This document shows, in pieces, positions 37,117 to 48,773 of a stretch of 64,000 bases of DNA. The first letter of the stretch is position 1. Each line of letters begins with the position of its first letter. The DNA comes from Asterias amurensis (taxonomy: Eukaryota > Echinodermata > Asteroidea > Forcipulatida > Asteriidae). The translations under genes and the position numbers were made by a program. The notes under the pieces are model-generated. The model did no database searches. It was given only the letters and a program-made list of their open reading frames with translations, and had not been told where the DNA came from. Location: NCBI RefSeq assembly GCF_032118995.1, contig NC_092663.1:2728001-2792000 (forward strand). Direction: 5' to 3'.

Positions 37117-40100
37117 TTACCACAAAGTCAGATTTGCCTTGTTAGTGTTGTTGGTGTAAGCAATTCCTTCTGTATTAAATTGCGATACTAACCTCTTTAG
37201 AATTTCACACACTCCCCGCCCACGGACGCCGTTCACATTAAACTCGCTCAGTCCCTCGCGGATTTGTACACTCCAGTCTCTGTCCATGTTGAAAAACATT
37301 ACGTCATCGATTGTCACTTCCACTGATAACCTGTCTCCAACTTTACACGACAAAAGAAGAAATGGTCAAACTTTCTAAGAAATAGTTACAATAGTTTGTT
37401 ATTTTATGCATTATCTTGAGATACACCAAGTGAGAAGACTGGTGTTTGCAATCACCAAAGGTGTCTATGCCTTTAAGATGCAATGCTTTGTTTGGATAAC
37501 AAGAAAAGACACTTCGAAAGTTTTGAAGCTTACCAAGTGGCTGCATACTAAAAGCAAATTTCATTGGCGGATCTTCCGTTTGTTCCATCAAATCAGCCAA
37601 TGGTAGATCGACATGTATGGCTGGGATGACCTCTCCAGATGGATGGATTATAAACCCAGTAGTCAAGCTGCAACGAAAATCCATCATATTAAAAGTAATA
37701 ACAAGACAGTTGATTCCGAAACAGATCCGAAACAAGGACTTTGAAAGAGCTTGCAGGGATTGTATGTTTCTGTAATTTTTGACATTAGGGGTATTTTTGA
37801 CATTAGGGGTATCATTTTTCTGATAAAGCTTAATGCCTTTTAAAGACATTGAACATTTTGGTAATTGTCAAAGACCAGTCTCCTCACTTAATGTATCTCA
37901 ACATAGTGCATAAAATAACAAATCTGTGAAAATTTGAGCTTGATTGGACGTCGGAGTTGCGAAATAACTATGACAGAAAAAAAAACTTGTCACACGAAGT
38001 TGTGTGCTTTCAGATGCTTGATTTCGAGACCTCAAACTCTAAACTTGAGGTCTCGAAATCAAGTTCGTGGAAAATTACGTCTTTCTCAAAAACTACGTCA
38101 CTTCAGAGGGAGCCGTTTCTCACAATGTTTTATACTATCAACCTCTCCCCATAACTCGTTACAAAGTGAGGTTTTATGCTGATAATTATTTTGAGTAACT
38201 AATTGTGTCCACTGCCTTTAAATAATACACCACAAAACCAAAACCAAAACTAAACCAAACATGGTTTCCAAGGAGGCCTTTGTTTACTTTAATTACCAAT
38301 AGTGTCCACTGTCTTTAAGGGACAATTTTTTTTTTTTTTTTTTTTTACCACTCGATCGTTTTAATCTTATATAAATGTAGATGTGTATAACAAAACTATC
38401 AAGCGAAAATTGAATTTCAAGAGGTGCTCGCGTTTTTTTATTTTATTTTTTTATTTATAGATATTACCGAACATCCAGAGCGGTTATTGTCGACGCAGGA
38501 CTAGTAATAATCTGTAATTGGAATACGCAGCTTAGGATACGTTACTGCCAGTAACGATTTTCAGATTCAGATTTTGGGGCATAAAAACTTATGATTTCAA
38601 AAAATTCTTTTTACTATCGAAAGCTGTTGTAATTTTAGCCAAGGCAAGTGAGTTGTTACTAGTAAGTTTAAGGGTGATTTCCAACCGCCTATTTTCCATT
38701 TAAAGGCAGTTAAACGTGGTTTCTGTATTTCTTTTATTGACTGCCTCAAAAACAATACAATAAAAACAAATATAAAAAGTTGTATTGTCTCAAAAACATT
38801 TATCTTCAAATGGATTAATATTTCTGCCCGAGAACCATCTTTTATGAAGTTGTTGTGTATCATAAAGCATATACCTTTACGTTTTTGCATTTATTTTAAA
38901 TCGTTGGGTGCCCCCAAATGTAACAGTGGGTACTACTTACTTTGAAACTCGACCGGGAAAACAAAAGGCTCCAATCTGAATACACGTGCCATTCTGTTTC
39001 AACAAATAAAACTAAATTAAGAAGTATCAAGTAATAAACCACAAGGGGTTAAGAACAGTAAAAACTATAATAGAGGATTCATTATCATATATATTCTGAA
39101 ATGTAGAAATTCGATAATGGGTTGTTATGTTTTATAGATTTCCCCATCCCCAATTTGAACAATAACATCGGCTCATTCAATTTCGTTTGAGAATGAAAGC
39201 TCCGTGGAATCAGCATTTTATAGGCAATTGAGCAATTCAAACTCACCAGCCGTCGATTTCACAAAACTCTTCCTAAATTAAGACTAATATTGGGACTTAG
39301 GACGAGTCCCAACCCTGCACTGTAGCATGGAGACCTTAAGATTAATCCTAAGTTAGGAAGAGTTACTCGTCCTAACTCGAGATAAGACGAGTCCTAACTC
39401 TTTGTGAAATCGACGGCAGAACAGTTTAGCATTTGCTATGATCAAATACATTCATTTAAATTAAGCAAGTCACAAATATCTTTGAATTTCGCAAAAGTAA
39501 ACAGCATTTAATTTAATGTTTATTTAATGTTTATTTAATGTGTCAATATTGTAAATTAGACATTCACCTGAAGAATATTTAAAATGTAGTCTAGATCGTT
39601 CATATGAAATTTAAAGACTAAAACCAACTTGAACGAGAACGAAACTTACTCATCGGGCACGAAAACGAACTAATAAATCCAATGGTAGCTCAATAAAAAT
39701 GAACCAATGGGAATAAACGTGAAATTGACAGTGCGCAGTAAAACCAAATTAATTCCTTGCTGAAATTAGCCTGTAGTAAAACTCAACACTAATTTCTTGC
39801 TGAAATTAGCCGGGAAAACGTACATTTGTCTGCTGTTTTTGTTTCTTATTTTGATGTCTTCCTTTTAATTTGTTCCCACTTGATATTCTAGTGTGTCTTT
39901 TTGTTCAAATTCTTACCTCAAGAACAATGAAGTTTAAGATGTAGCTATGTAAGTCCGTCCACCTTCGCGGACCTGAGAAGTAAAAAAAAATATCTTGTCA
40001 GAAATTCCGTAACACGAAAGTTCATCATCATCAAGACATCATACGTTGAATTAACAAGTTATTTTACATCGTGTAAGTGCCCACAGATACTTTGTGTTCC

Positions 40101-42628
40101 CAAATAATGAAGACACGATAATCACGATAATCAGACTTACCGGACGATCTGTCTTTGACGCCTGTAAGGACCACGCCCTGTTCCTCCCCATCATCAACTT
40201 GGACCACGCCCTCGATTGTACCAAACTGTTCGAAGTGGCTTTGCTCCATACTGAAAAGTAAAAAATGTAGTTGCAAAAATAGTTCCATGCATCAATGAAG
40301 TTCATTATACTCGATTGTTTTTTTACAATAACGATTTTTTTAATTTAGTATACTTACGATTTGAGGTTTTCAAAGGCTGTTTTGACCATTTTTTTCCCCA
40401 TAAGTAAAGTTCACACTCGAAAGTAAATAGGTCAATTAATGTGTATTTTTAAAGATTAGTTGTAAACACATAAAGGGGTTGGATTGTTATGTTTCCTTTT
40501 TTTTTTTTTTTAATCACACTTACGATTGTTTTCGGATATTTTGTATATACACTTACGATTTGAGGTTTTCGAAGAGCTGTTTCGACCACTTTTCCTTGGC
40601 GATATTTTCGGCAGCAAGGCTCGGGTGCACATCGGTGGCAAAGTCGTAGAAAGTTGTCGATGCAGTCCATCTGCATTGATCAAGAGTATGTTGACAATGA
40701 CTTTAGTAAACAAAGATCTCTGTGGAAACCCCGCTTGCTTTATTATTTGTATTTGTTTTGTGGTGTATTATTTAAATTACTGTTCAAGTAAACCAGAAAC
40801 TTTAATAACATGTGTGCCTTGTTTTACTAAATGAAATTAACTCACGTAAAGGAACACCTGACGTGCACCAATGGTCGGTTGTCCACTTCACTCCAGTCTT
40901 TTCGTATTCCAACCCTTTTGTTATAAAAAAGAAATCATCAAAATCGTTACAGAAATTTAGCAATTGGGACACAAACCAATACGAAAGGAATTCAAAACAC
41001 GAGTATGACCTTTCACAAAACATCCGAATAAAGACTTACAATTGTTGTAACATTTCCTCATGCCCATACTTGAAGAGAGGGTATCCTTTTGGTAATTATA
41101 TACCAAATAAGTTGTTATGCGAACATGTATTTTTTAGTCAAACCAATAGTGTCCACTGTCCAGAACCTTTAAAATAAGTATGAGCATAAAACCTTACTTG
41201 GTAACGAGTAATGGGGAGAGGTTGATAGTATAAAACATTGTGAGAAACGGCTCCCTCTGAAGTGGAGTATTGTTTGAGAAAGAGTTAATTTTCCCGAATT
41301 TGATTTCGAGACCTTATATAATTTTTCTTTTTATTATCTCGCAACTTCGATGGCCGATTGAGCTCAAACTTTCACAGGTTTGTTATTTTATGCATAATAA
41401 TGTTGAGATACACCAAGTGAGAAGACTGGTCTTTTAGAATTATTACCATTAGTGTCCAGTGTCTTTAAATATCCTGAAAGTTATACAAAGCTCTGTACGC
41501 ATATTTGTTTCAAAGATTCAAAGAGACAAAACAATATTTGTACCAAACACTACCCCCTTTTGAAACATTCGTAGGTGCCCCTCCCAGTGGCAATTTAACT
41601 GGCCTTACACACGCATATTATAGTTACCGACAGTATCCATTGTAGTCAATCTTCCATTTACTCAGGGGTTCAATGACCGTGCATTCAAGACCCGCCCCAT
41701 TGAACCCCTGGCCAGTGACACCAGAGACAGTGCAGTGAGGGTGCCGTGGGAGCACCAAGTCACCACGGCCTGGTAGCCTTAAGATGAACCAAACATCCCG
41801 CCGAGCATCGGGCCTGATGGCGACCCGTGCGATCAGTCGAGTCGCCCCGGTCAGATCGGAGCCGTTCACGTAGAACGAGTTGTGACCCTTGGTGGTGGGG
41901 ACAAAAATTAGAACATACAATTACAGAATAAACAGTCGAAGGTTCTAAATCCAGGGTACTTTTTGTAGGGCTCAAAACACAATGTCCACAGATTTTCATT
42001 AAACTAACACGGTTTGAAGATACATGTAATGAGTGTTGAAAGCTCCCCTTAAATTATTAATGTACTATAGTGTACATTGTTGTTTTTGTAAAATGCGTGA
42101 ACTTTGTAGCAATTTAGCCATAGACTACAAGATGAGTGGTTTTAATAAGTCTAAAGTTACATCAAATAAAGGAATTGATAAAAACATTAATGCATTAATA
42201 CTTCTCGGATTGTGTTTTCTTATCATGGATTTGAGTTATTCATACACATAATTCGCTCTGGCTTCGGCGATATCTCAAATGAAGGGTTCACGTGCTAGTT
42301 TTATGATTTACATTTATAATGTATTAAAACAATCGAACGGTCTAAAACCTACGTTTGGATCGTCCCCAATTCCAGAATAGACTTCGAGTTCACGCACTCG
42401 CTTCAGTGCCGGGTTCGAATCCCCGTCCATCCCCTCTGACTCTTGCATCCTCTTGCGTCTCACCAGAGCCAGCATTACTTTCATCGTGTAGTATTTCAGC
42501 GAGAACCACCTTCCCGGGACGGCGTAGATGCCGTACATCGGCGCGGGGTCCCGTGTGGCGAGGTTCACCGTGATGTAGGCAAATACCGGAACCGCTAAAC
42601 TCCAAAACAAAACCCACACATAATCCAT
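37117..42628 (-). CDS. Membrane-anchored protein related to the N-terminal part of animal PEP-synthase-like proteins, complete
   Basis: Coding exons, in transcription order: 42628-42353, 41887-41628, 40914-40846, 40670-40557, 40250-40141, 39972-39917, 38993-38941, 37667-37534 and 37340-37117. Borders are GT-AG, all phases agree, and the total is 1,296 nt, 431 aa. Residues about 3-22 form one hydrophobic segment, a likely signal anchor. Later motifs (FYVNGSD, KWKIDYNGY, PLVHVRCSFTWTAS, ENIAKEKWSKQLFENLKS, EFNVNGVRGRG) recall the non-catalytic N-terminal region of invertebrate proteins annotated as putative phosphoenolpyruvate synthase. The PEP-utilising and ATP-grasp domains are absent, so an enzymatic role is not supported. 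The ATG has A at -3 and G at +4. The family link is recollection; the gene model is strong, the function unknown. Confidence 0.8.
37391..37476 (+). repeat. Family A right-end fragment
   Basis: TTTGTTATTTTATGCATTAT and AGTGAGAAGACTGGT lead into a diverged AGGTGTCTATGCCTTTAA end, in intron 8 of the minus-strand gene. Confidence 0.65.
37840..38221 (-). repeat. Family A palindromic element, complete, TTAA-flanked
   Basis: TTAA borders both ends. The GACCAGTCTCCTCAC arm, the GATTTCGAGACCTC palindromic core and the GTGTCCACTGCC terminus are present. It lies in intron 7 of the minus-strand gene; a lone A end follows at about 38290-38318. Confidence 0.85.
38315..38640 (+). repeat. Family F element, first copy
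   Basis: It shares AAATGTAGATGT, GAGCGGTTATTGTCGACGCAGG and CAGATTTTGGGGCATAAAAAC-type blocks with 51612-52017, and starts at a TTAA next to a lone family A end. Confidence 0.6.
39249..39417. repeat. Family G palindromic MITE, complete, 169 bp
   Basis: GCCGTCGATTTCACAAA and TTTGTGAAATCGACGGC are perfect 17-bp terminal inverted repeats. It lies in intron 6 of the minus-strand gene. Confidence 0.9.
40347..40400 (-). pseudogene. Partial duplicate of exon 4, with a donor site, inside intron 4
   Basis: On the minus strand the block resembles the last 40-odd bases of exon 4 (the ..FENLKS end) and keeps the ATC|GTAAGT donor, with several substitutions. No acceptor was seen at its 5' side. The true exon 4 is 40670-40557. 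Confidence 0.75.
41085..41468 (+). repeat. Family A element with a remnant of a second copy
   Basis: An isolated A end (CCAATAGTGTCCACTG, about 41143) precedes an A interior from the GGTAACGAGTAATGGGGAG block to the TTAA at 41465-41468. It lies in intron 2 of the minus-strand gene. Confidence 0.7.
41955..42062 (+). repeat. Family D left-end fragment
   Basis: GGGTACTTTTTGTAGGGC, CACAATGTCCACAGATTTTC and GGTTTGAAGATACA match the family D left end. It lies in intron 1 of the minus-strand gene. Confidence 0.7.
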
Positions 42629-42739
42629 TGTGACTGCTGTCAAAAATGCTGATTCCAGAAGCAATTCTTCACCGAAGCCTTTTGTTACTCCAATATCTTG
42701 TTCTTGATAAACTTCAGAATAATCCTTTATGGTTTTAAG

Positions 42740-43046
42740 TTGTTCGTCTCCTCCTGACGATGACTCTTAGAGCTGGTCGAAACGTCGAAACCAATTAATA
42801 ACTCACTCCGCCGTATTGAAAATAACGATCCACAAAGCTAGTATAGTCCCAGCCGATTATCTACAATCCGCCCAGGTGGTTGTTAAAAAGCAGGACATTT
42901 CTTTTCAGAACTGACAAGTGCTCCAAAATTCCGAAAATCTACTCCGCGGTAGTAGAATATAAAGCAGGCAGTTCTCTAAAGAACCAAGTCTACCTGGCAA
43001 GTAGATACACACATTTCTACCTCCATGGTGTTACCGCAAACTGAAT
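42740..43046 (+). repeat. Dispersed repeat with hammerhead-like core (family M), second copy
   Basis: CTGACGATGACTC, GGTCGAAACGTCGAAACC and the later TACCTGGCAAGTAGATACAC block parallel the copy at 13612. The conserved CTGANGA and GAAA boxes are present, but the enclosing stem is less clear. It begins about 110 bp upstream of the start codon of the minus-strand gene. Confidence 0.5.
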
Positions 43047-43380
43047 TGATATCTCACCGTACAATGCCCCACTCCCATAACAATGAACACCATTTAAAAC
43101 AACCAGAACCGATCATAGACACTGACAATGATATAGCAAGCAGCAACACCCACCAACTCTCCACAACCTATGACTCAGTGCGAACCCAAAGGTAGTCCAC
43201 TCTAGTGAGATCAGATGCGACTTCAACCCTTAAGGGCATTCGTGTGAACTCGGATTGTTATCCTATATATAAGCTTTAAGTCCGGGTTTGTCACAACAAG
43301 GGTATTATTTAAATGCCTACCCTTCGGCTTGGCTTACACCGGGTCAATGTGGAGCAATGCCGTGACCACTTAAAGGCGCT

Positions 43381-43480
43381 GCCGTCGATGTTATAGGACT
43401 TTAGGACGCATTGAACCCGTTCTAAAGTTAGGACGTTCTGACTCGAGATAGGTTTAATCCTAACGTGGAATCGACTGCTG
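43381..43480. repeat. Family G fragment
   Basis: GCCGTCGATG opens the block, which has the GGACTTTAGGACG and TAACGTGGAATCGAC parts of family G. It runs into a family A fragment (43482-43665). Confidence 0.6.
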
Positions 43481-43481
43481 G

Positions 43482-43665
43482 ACACTTGTCAAAAGACCAG
43501 TATTCTCACTTGGTGTATCTTGGCACATGCATACAATAACAAATCCGTAAACATTTTGACTAAAATTAATTGGTTGAACTTTGAAGTTGCAAGAGAATAC
43601 TGAAAGAAAGAAAAAAGAACAACCTTTTTGTTGCACACGTGTGTATGCTTCGGGCCTGAAGTCTG
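43482..43665 (-). repeat. Family A fragment, reverse
   Basis: CTTGTCAAAAGACCAGTATTC and the TTGGTGTATCT arm match family A. The right half is lost. Confidence 0.65.
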
Positions 43666-43984
43666 TAACTCGTTCTAAACTTGGTTTTAAAATCTCCAGT
43701 ATTTTAAAAGTAGATCCATGATGAGAGAATTCTAATTAAAACTTGCAACGCATGATACATTGTTAACAAAGTAGTTCACAAAATAACTTTTGGGTGCAAT
43801 CACTCTCAGAATCGTAAACGCCACTTGCAGTATTTGCAGGAGTCAATAAAAACTACAGCTCTTCCAATCCAAACCCGGGGTCGGCATTAAAGTAGTATAA
43901 TGTACTTTAAATAGCTGGTAAATTAATGGATTAGACAAAAGCACATAGAACAGTTGAACAAATAAATATGTCAATATGACGTTG

Positions 43985-44356
43985 CATGAACTTGGCACTT
44001 TTGGTAGTTACTCAAAATAATTGTTGGCATAAAAACTTACTTTGTAATGAGCAATGGAGAGCTGTTGATATTATAAAACATTGTGAGAAACGGCTCCCTC
44101 TGAAATAACGTAGTTGTTTTTAAGCAAGAGGTTATGTTTCACTAAATTATTTGAATCTTAGAAAAACGGCCTGAGGCTTTTTTCAGTCATGTGTGAAAGC
44201 ACACACATTTTGTGATGCAAGGTTTTTTGTCTATCATTATTTTCTTCTAACTTCGACGACCAATTGAGCTCCAATTTTCACAGGTTTTGTGCATATATTC
44301 AGATACATCAAGTGAGAAGCAAGTCTCTGATAATTTGTGTTACCAAAAGGTGTCTT
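43985..44356 (+). repeat. Family A-like element, diverged
   Basis: TTTTGGTAGTTACTCAAAATA opens it, and GAAACGGCTCCCTCTGAA and AGTGAGAAGCAAGTCTC blocks follow. The terminus is changed to TTACCAAAAGGTGTC. Confidence 0.65.
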
Positions 44357-44392
44357 GGAAAGTTGAAGCTTGTTCTATAAATATATACCTGT

Positions 44393-44484
44393 TCATGTTT
44401 GTTGTGTTGTCATTTAACCTTCGAGAAAGACTCTGCTAGGGTCGAAACGTCAGGCCATTTCACATTTCTTTGCATTTCTTCTTT
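44393..44484 (+). repeat. Family N fragment, second copy
   Basis: It shares CCTTCGAGAAAGACT with 19862-19955 and continues with GGGTCGAAACGTCAGGCC. Confidence 0.4.
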
Positions 44485-46133
44485 ACCGTCAGTAAAATAT
44501 CCACATAATACAACAATCTATATAGTAAAAATGCTCGCATATAATAGTCCAGCATATCAAAAAGTGTATTAGTTCCCTCAATTTGCTCGCGGGCACAAAG
44601 GCTTTATGGTGACAAGGGCCTGCCACTAATTTGATTATGGGGTCGCGTTACATTCGATTTGGTTTTGTGAACAATCATAACAGTCAACAACACCTATGCC
44701 CTCCAAAGAATAAAAAAACAAAACACAATTGAGGGCTCGGCTACCATGGAAATTAATCCGTGGGTTGAGCTTTGCTATCGGCAATGTCAGTGACCCCAAG
44801 AAACGGCTACAGGTTGGGTTGCGTTCGATCACATGTAACGGTCGCACCGAGAGCTATATATAACTCTATGGGTGCACCCCACAGCCCACACTAATAGCAG
44901 AAAACAGAGCGTCGATCCCAAACACTAAACATACGATACACTCAAAACATTATGATAGATTTGAGAGCCCCCCAAAAAGTGTTTCGGTGTAAAACAAATT
45001 TGCCCAATATTGTGACCTGGGGTTGTTGACTTCCTACTTTTGGGTGACATTGGGCCCTTACAAAATTAATTGGTCCCATTTCTTGAGGTGTAGGGACACT
45101 TCTCAAGATCGATGCTCGGACGTTTGGAAAATTACACTGGTGTAGGGGTGTTTTGGCTTTGTGGGTGGGGGGTGGGGGAGGGGGGGGGGGGGTGATTACT
45201 CGACGGGCCCAGGGACTCCCCCAACTTTATTAAGTTGAGCAGAGGATTAAAGTTCAAGAGTTAACAAATAACTTTCCCTTTACTCTAAACAGCTGAGACT
45301 TCTTGATATTTTTCGTGTACTTTTTTATAACTAGCAATTTGTACTGTTTACAATGGGAGTATGTTTAGTGGAAATGTATACCTTTGGTAAAGTATTTGGC
45401 TATATAAACTTAATTTATGAAGCCTACATCAGGTTTAGAAAGTAACGCATTTTGAAAGACATTTAAATTCGAAGTTATGTGGTGATGTGAAAAGATTAAA
45501 GTTAAACATCTGGGTAAAACATTACAATCAAAATTTAAATGGCGGAAAAACTCAAAATTGCGCAAGTGGCACTTCCAATGAAAGATCTTAAAGATGAATG
45601 GGAAACTTTTAAATGGGGCAAGGTCAAGACCAGGGCAACAAGTGCCATGCTTCAAGGCCCGTAGCACACAACAAAAATACAATGTAACAAAACAAAGTTC
45701 TTGGGACAATTATTTTAGTTTTAATAACCGTTTATTCCATTATCGTTAAATATATATTACTTCAATTGTTTACAATGATTAAAATAAATAAAATAATGAA
45801 CATGATTTGTTTTGAACTGAATGTCAGTAATCCTCCAATAAAAGAAATTTCTTTTCAATTAAAAGCAATTTTTAGTTTTAAAATGGCAGTTCGCAACCTC
45901 GCTACTTTTCATAAACAATGTATTGTCATCTGTTCACAAGGCGTGTCTCTAACATAATTCTTATGAGTTGAACTCTCAACCAGATTTTGTTTATTGCTAA
46001 AACTTTACAGAAAATAATGAAAACGTATAACGGGAATATGGAGGCAGTTTTGAATTATAAAAAAGAGGATGAAACAAGCTTTAACATGGTTTGAATAAAT
46101 AAAAGAAAAGGTATTAACAGAAATACATTGAAT

Positions 46134-46270
46134 TGAGACTTTTTGGACGCCTGGTGGCAGCAGACTTACTAGGTAAATTCCCATTGTTTAATGCAGTTCT
46201 GAGCATCCCACAAAGAACAATGGATTTAACTGGTAAGTCTGCTGCCACCTAGCGTCCCCAAAGTCCCCTT
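46134..46270. repeat. Family H hairpin repeat
   Basis: The arms GGTGGCAGCAGACTTACTAG and its complement near TAAGTCTGCTGCCACC are about 130 bp apart. The same arms occur at 47743 and 50069. Confidence 0.8.
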
Positions 46271-47193
46271 TTCAGTATCAACCCTGATTTAACATGAGAA
46301 GAGATTTGCCAAAAGGAATACAAATTTCTGATAATGTTTTTTTGGACTAGGACATGTGGATGACCAAAAGAGCAAAAACGTTCACATGTGCGTTACCTTT
46401 ACTTTTTACAAGAAAAATATTGACATGTTCGCTATCTCTCTATCTAACAAAAATGATACCATTCAAAATTCACACTGAAAGAGCTAGAGTAGATGTGCAT
46501 AGAATAACTTTTCGTTGATAAAAACGGCAGTTAGAATTGTGCCATGACATTACAATGTAAAATTAATTAATATATTAAAAAGTGTTTAACATTGATAAAA
46601 CTGAAAAAATTAATATTCGCATAACTTAAAATAATGTTTGCCTAAATTGCTAGTTTTCTTTTTGAAATTAGACCAAACCTGATGTTTGAAAACAGTAAAA
46701 ACATAATTATTGGTTTTTGTACTACTTTCTTTTGACTCCAAATCACTCAGGTGGGATTCGAACCCACGACAGAGTGCTTAATAAACATCAGTGTATAGTG
46801 TATCAGTGTACCTTTTTTCTGACCCTGTTTGAGTATATAAACATAAACAAACAACAACTTCAAAGAAACCCTTTCTGATGGATTTGAAAATGTGCCATAT
46901 TTATTTTTATTAATTAGCTATAATTTATTATCCACCGTGAATTTTAAAATCTACAAAATATACATCGTGAGTATATAATTTAAGATGTGTTCTATTTACA
47001 ATTTAAAAACAGTCTAAAGGCAAGGTACACATGAGTAAATAACGTGATGAGTCGATTGCTTGAACTTACTTTAAAAAAAAAGTTGCACCAAGGATAACAA
47101 TTAATTCTATAATTATTTGTAGTTGTAACTGGACAAGATCAAATGTTAAATATCGGGTGCAGCATTGGTAATATATTGTTACCAACTTGTATT

Positions 47194-47574
47194 TTAAGGA
47201 ACACGTTGCCTTGGAACGGTCGAGTTGGTCTTTGAATAGCGTTTGTAATCATTTGTTATAAAATGCATATGGTTAGATAGATGATTTAAAAGTAGAATAA
47301 AATGATCCACACAAATTTGCCTCGAAATTACGTGGTTTTCCTTTTACTTTGCGAACTAACACGGTCAGCCATTTATGGGAGTCAAAAACTTGACTCCCAT
47401 AAATGACCGACCGTGTTAGTCGACGAGGTAAAAGGAAAACCACGCAATTTCGAGTGATACTTGTGTGGGTCATTATATTCTACTTTTAAAATATCTTTCT
47501 AATCATATGCATTTGATAACAAACGCTTTTCAAAGACCAACTCGACCGATCCAAGGCAATGTGTTCCTCTAAAA
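47194..47574. repeat. Family C palindromic element, complete
   Basis: Both arms are complete, with a central perfect inverted repeat around TTATGGGAGTCAAAAACTTG. One end is beside TTAA; the other end has CTAA. Confidence 0.85.
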
Positions 47575-47742
47575 CCCTTCACTGTAGAATCAAAACCCTT
47601 TGAAGTAATGTAGTGTTAGAGAAAGAGGTTATGTTTTCACCAGACAATTTGAATCTGAGAACAGGCGTATGAAAGCACACAATTCTATGCAACTACGTTT
47701 TTTCCTTTCCTTGGTTATTTTCTTGCTACTTCAACGATCAAC

Positions 47743-47856
47743 GGGAGACTTTTGAATGCTAGGTGGCAGCAGACATGAATTTCCATTGTTTGCGTAGGTC
47801 TGAGCATGCGCACATTACCAAGAACAAAGGATTTACCTGGTAAGTCTGCTGCCATG
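47743..47856. repeat. Family H hairpin repeat, second copy
   Basis: GGGAGACTTTTGAATGCTAG and AGGTGGCAGCAGAC pair with TAAGTCTGCTGCC on the right. The right end is cut short. Confidence 0.75.
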
Positions 47857-48137
47857 TTCTAAAAAGTGCTCATCAAGACTTCATGTGCACACTGCTATAA
47901 CACTTTACTGACAAAAGTGGACATCAACAACTTACCTGTCAGTTACACTGACTTTTTCAAGACTCTATCGTGAGAAGAAGAAAAACACCCTATCTGGCAG
48001 TGAATTCTACATGTTTGTTTGTTAATGTTTAGATGATCATCCTGTCCTGGAAATCGGCAAGCTCCCACAAGGGGATATGAACGGCAAGCCGGCAACAGCC
48101 AATCTCTTCCTTATAAACATTGGTTTAACATCTATGA

Positions 48138-48553
48138 TTGTGAGTTGCGCAAATCAAGAAATTGTGATTCAGTAACTAGACGACAATACTTATTCTAGTC
48201 ATTGTGAAATCAGCAGTTAGCTGGGTAGGATTCGAACCCATGATTATGAGTTGCCCAAATCAAGAAATTATGATTTGATAACTAGATGACAATACTCAAA
48301 CTAGTCATTTTGAGCTCAGCAGTTAACTTGGTAGGATTTGAACCCACAACCCTGTAATTGCAAGTCCTGCAGTCTAACCACTAACCAACGCAACCAGGGA
48401 AGGCACATTGTGCGCCGTGTCCTGATTTTGTTTGTAATAATACATGTACACCCAATGTGGAATCAGCTGATAGCTTGGTACATGTAGGATTTGAACCCAC
48501 AACCTTGTGATTGCAAGTCCTGCAGTCTAACCACTAAACCACAGTAACCAAGA
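48138..48553 (-). mobile_element. tRNA-derived SINE cluster, reverse, partly tandem
   Basis: On the minus strand, tRNA-like heads (GTTTAGTGGTTAGACTGCAG, then GTGGGTTCAAATCCTAC) occur at about 48488-48553 and 48333-48400. A roughly 105-bp unit around CAAATCAAGAAATT and CAGCAGTTA is duplicated at 48138 and 48246. Confidence 0.7.
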
Positions 48554-48591
48554 CCACAAACTTTAAATTGCATTGAACAAAAACACACACT

Positions 48592-48718
48592 GATTGGTCC
48601 ATCTTTCCCACCCCCACCCATCTCCAATGTGCTCCTTAAAAGTTGGAATAATTTGAAATATCCTTCAAGACTTCTGTTAGCACATCTTTGCTTCGATAAA
48701 CGACTATCCCCCCAAAAC
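48592..48718 (-). pseudogene. Duplicate of the INPP1 coding 3' end and 3' flank
   Basis: The block repeats the end of INPP1 exon 4 with substitutions. In the INPP1 frame it still reads GGIVVYRSKDVL and ends SNYSNF-stop, matching GGIVAYRSKDVL and SNYSNL-stop in the gene. The downstream ATCTTTCCCACCCCCA flank is duplicated as well. Possible acceptor: CAAACAG at about 48729. Confidence 0.8.
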
Positions 48719-48773
48719 ACACACTGTTTGGTCTATCTTTCCCACCCCCAAGCCCCCATATCGGAAGTGATCT

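Larger units (their letters stand above)
42629..48773. other. Intergenic region between the PEP-synthase-like gene and INPP1
   Basis: Known contents are family M, G, A, N, H and C repeats and a reverse SINE cluster. About 44485-46130 and 46275-47190 are AT-rich with no gene or family I recognise, except a G-rich tract at 45161-45192 and a tRNA-like B box at 46741-46779. No exon of a further host gene was found. Confidence 0.6.

Noticed and set aside
42629-42664. Upstream extension of the PEP-synthase-like protein by 12 residues
   Set aside because: The extension starts at TTG; the ATG at 42628 has a better context and directly precedes the membrane anchor.
45410-45709. A 99-residue minus-strand open frame
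   Set aside because: It shows no domain, no neighbouring exons and only AT-rich intergenic surroundings.
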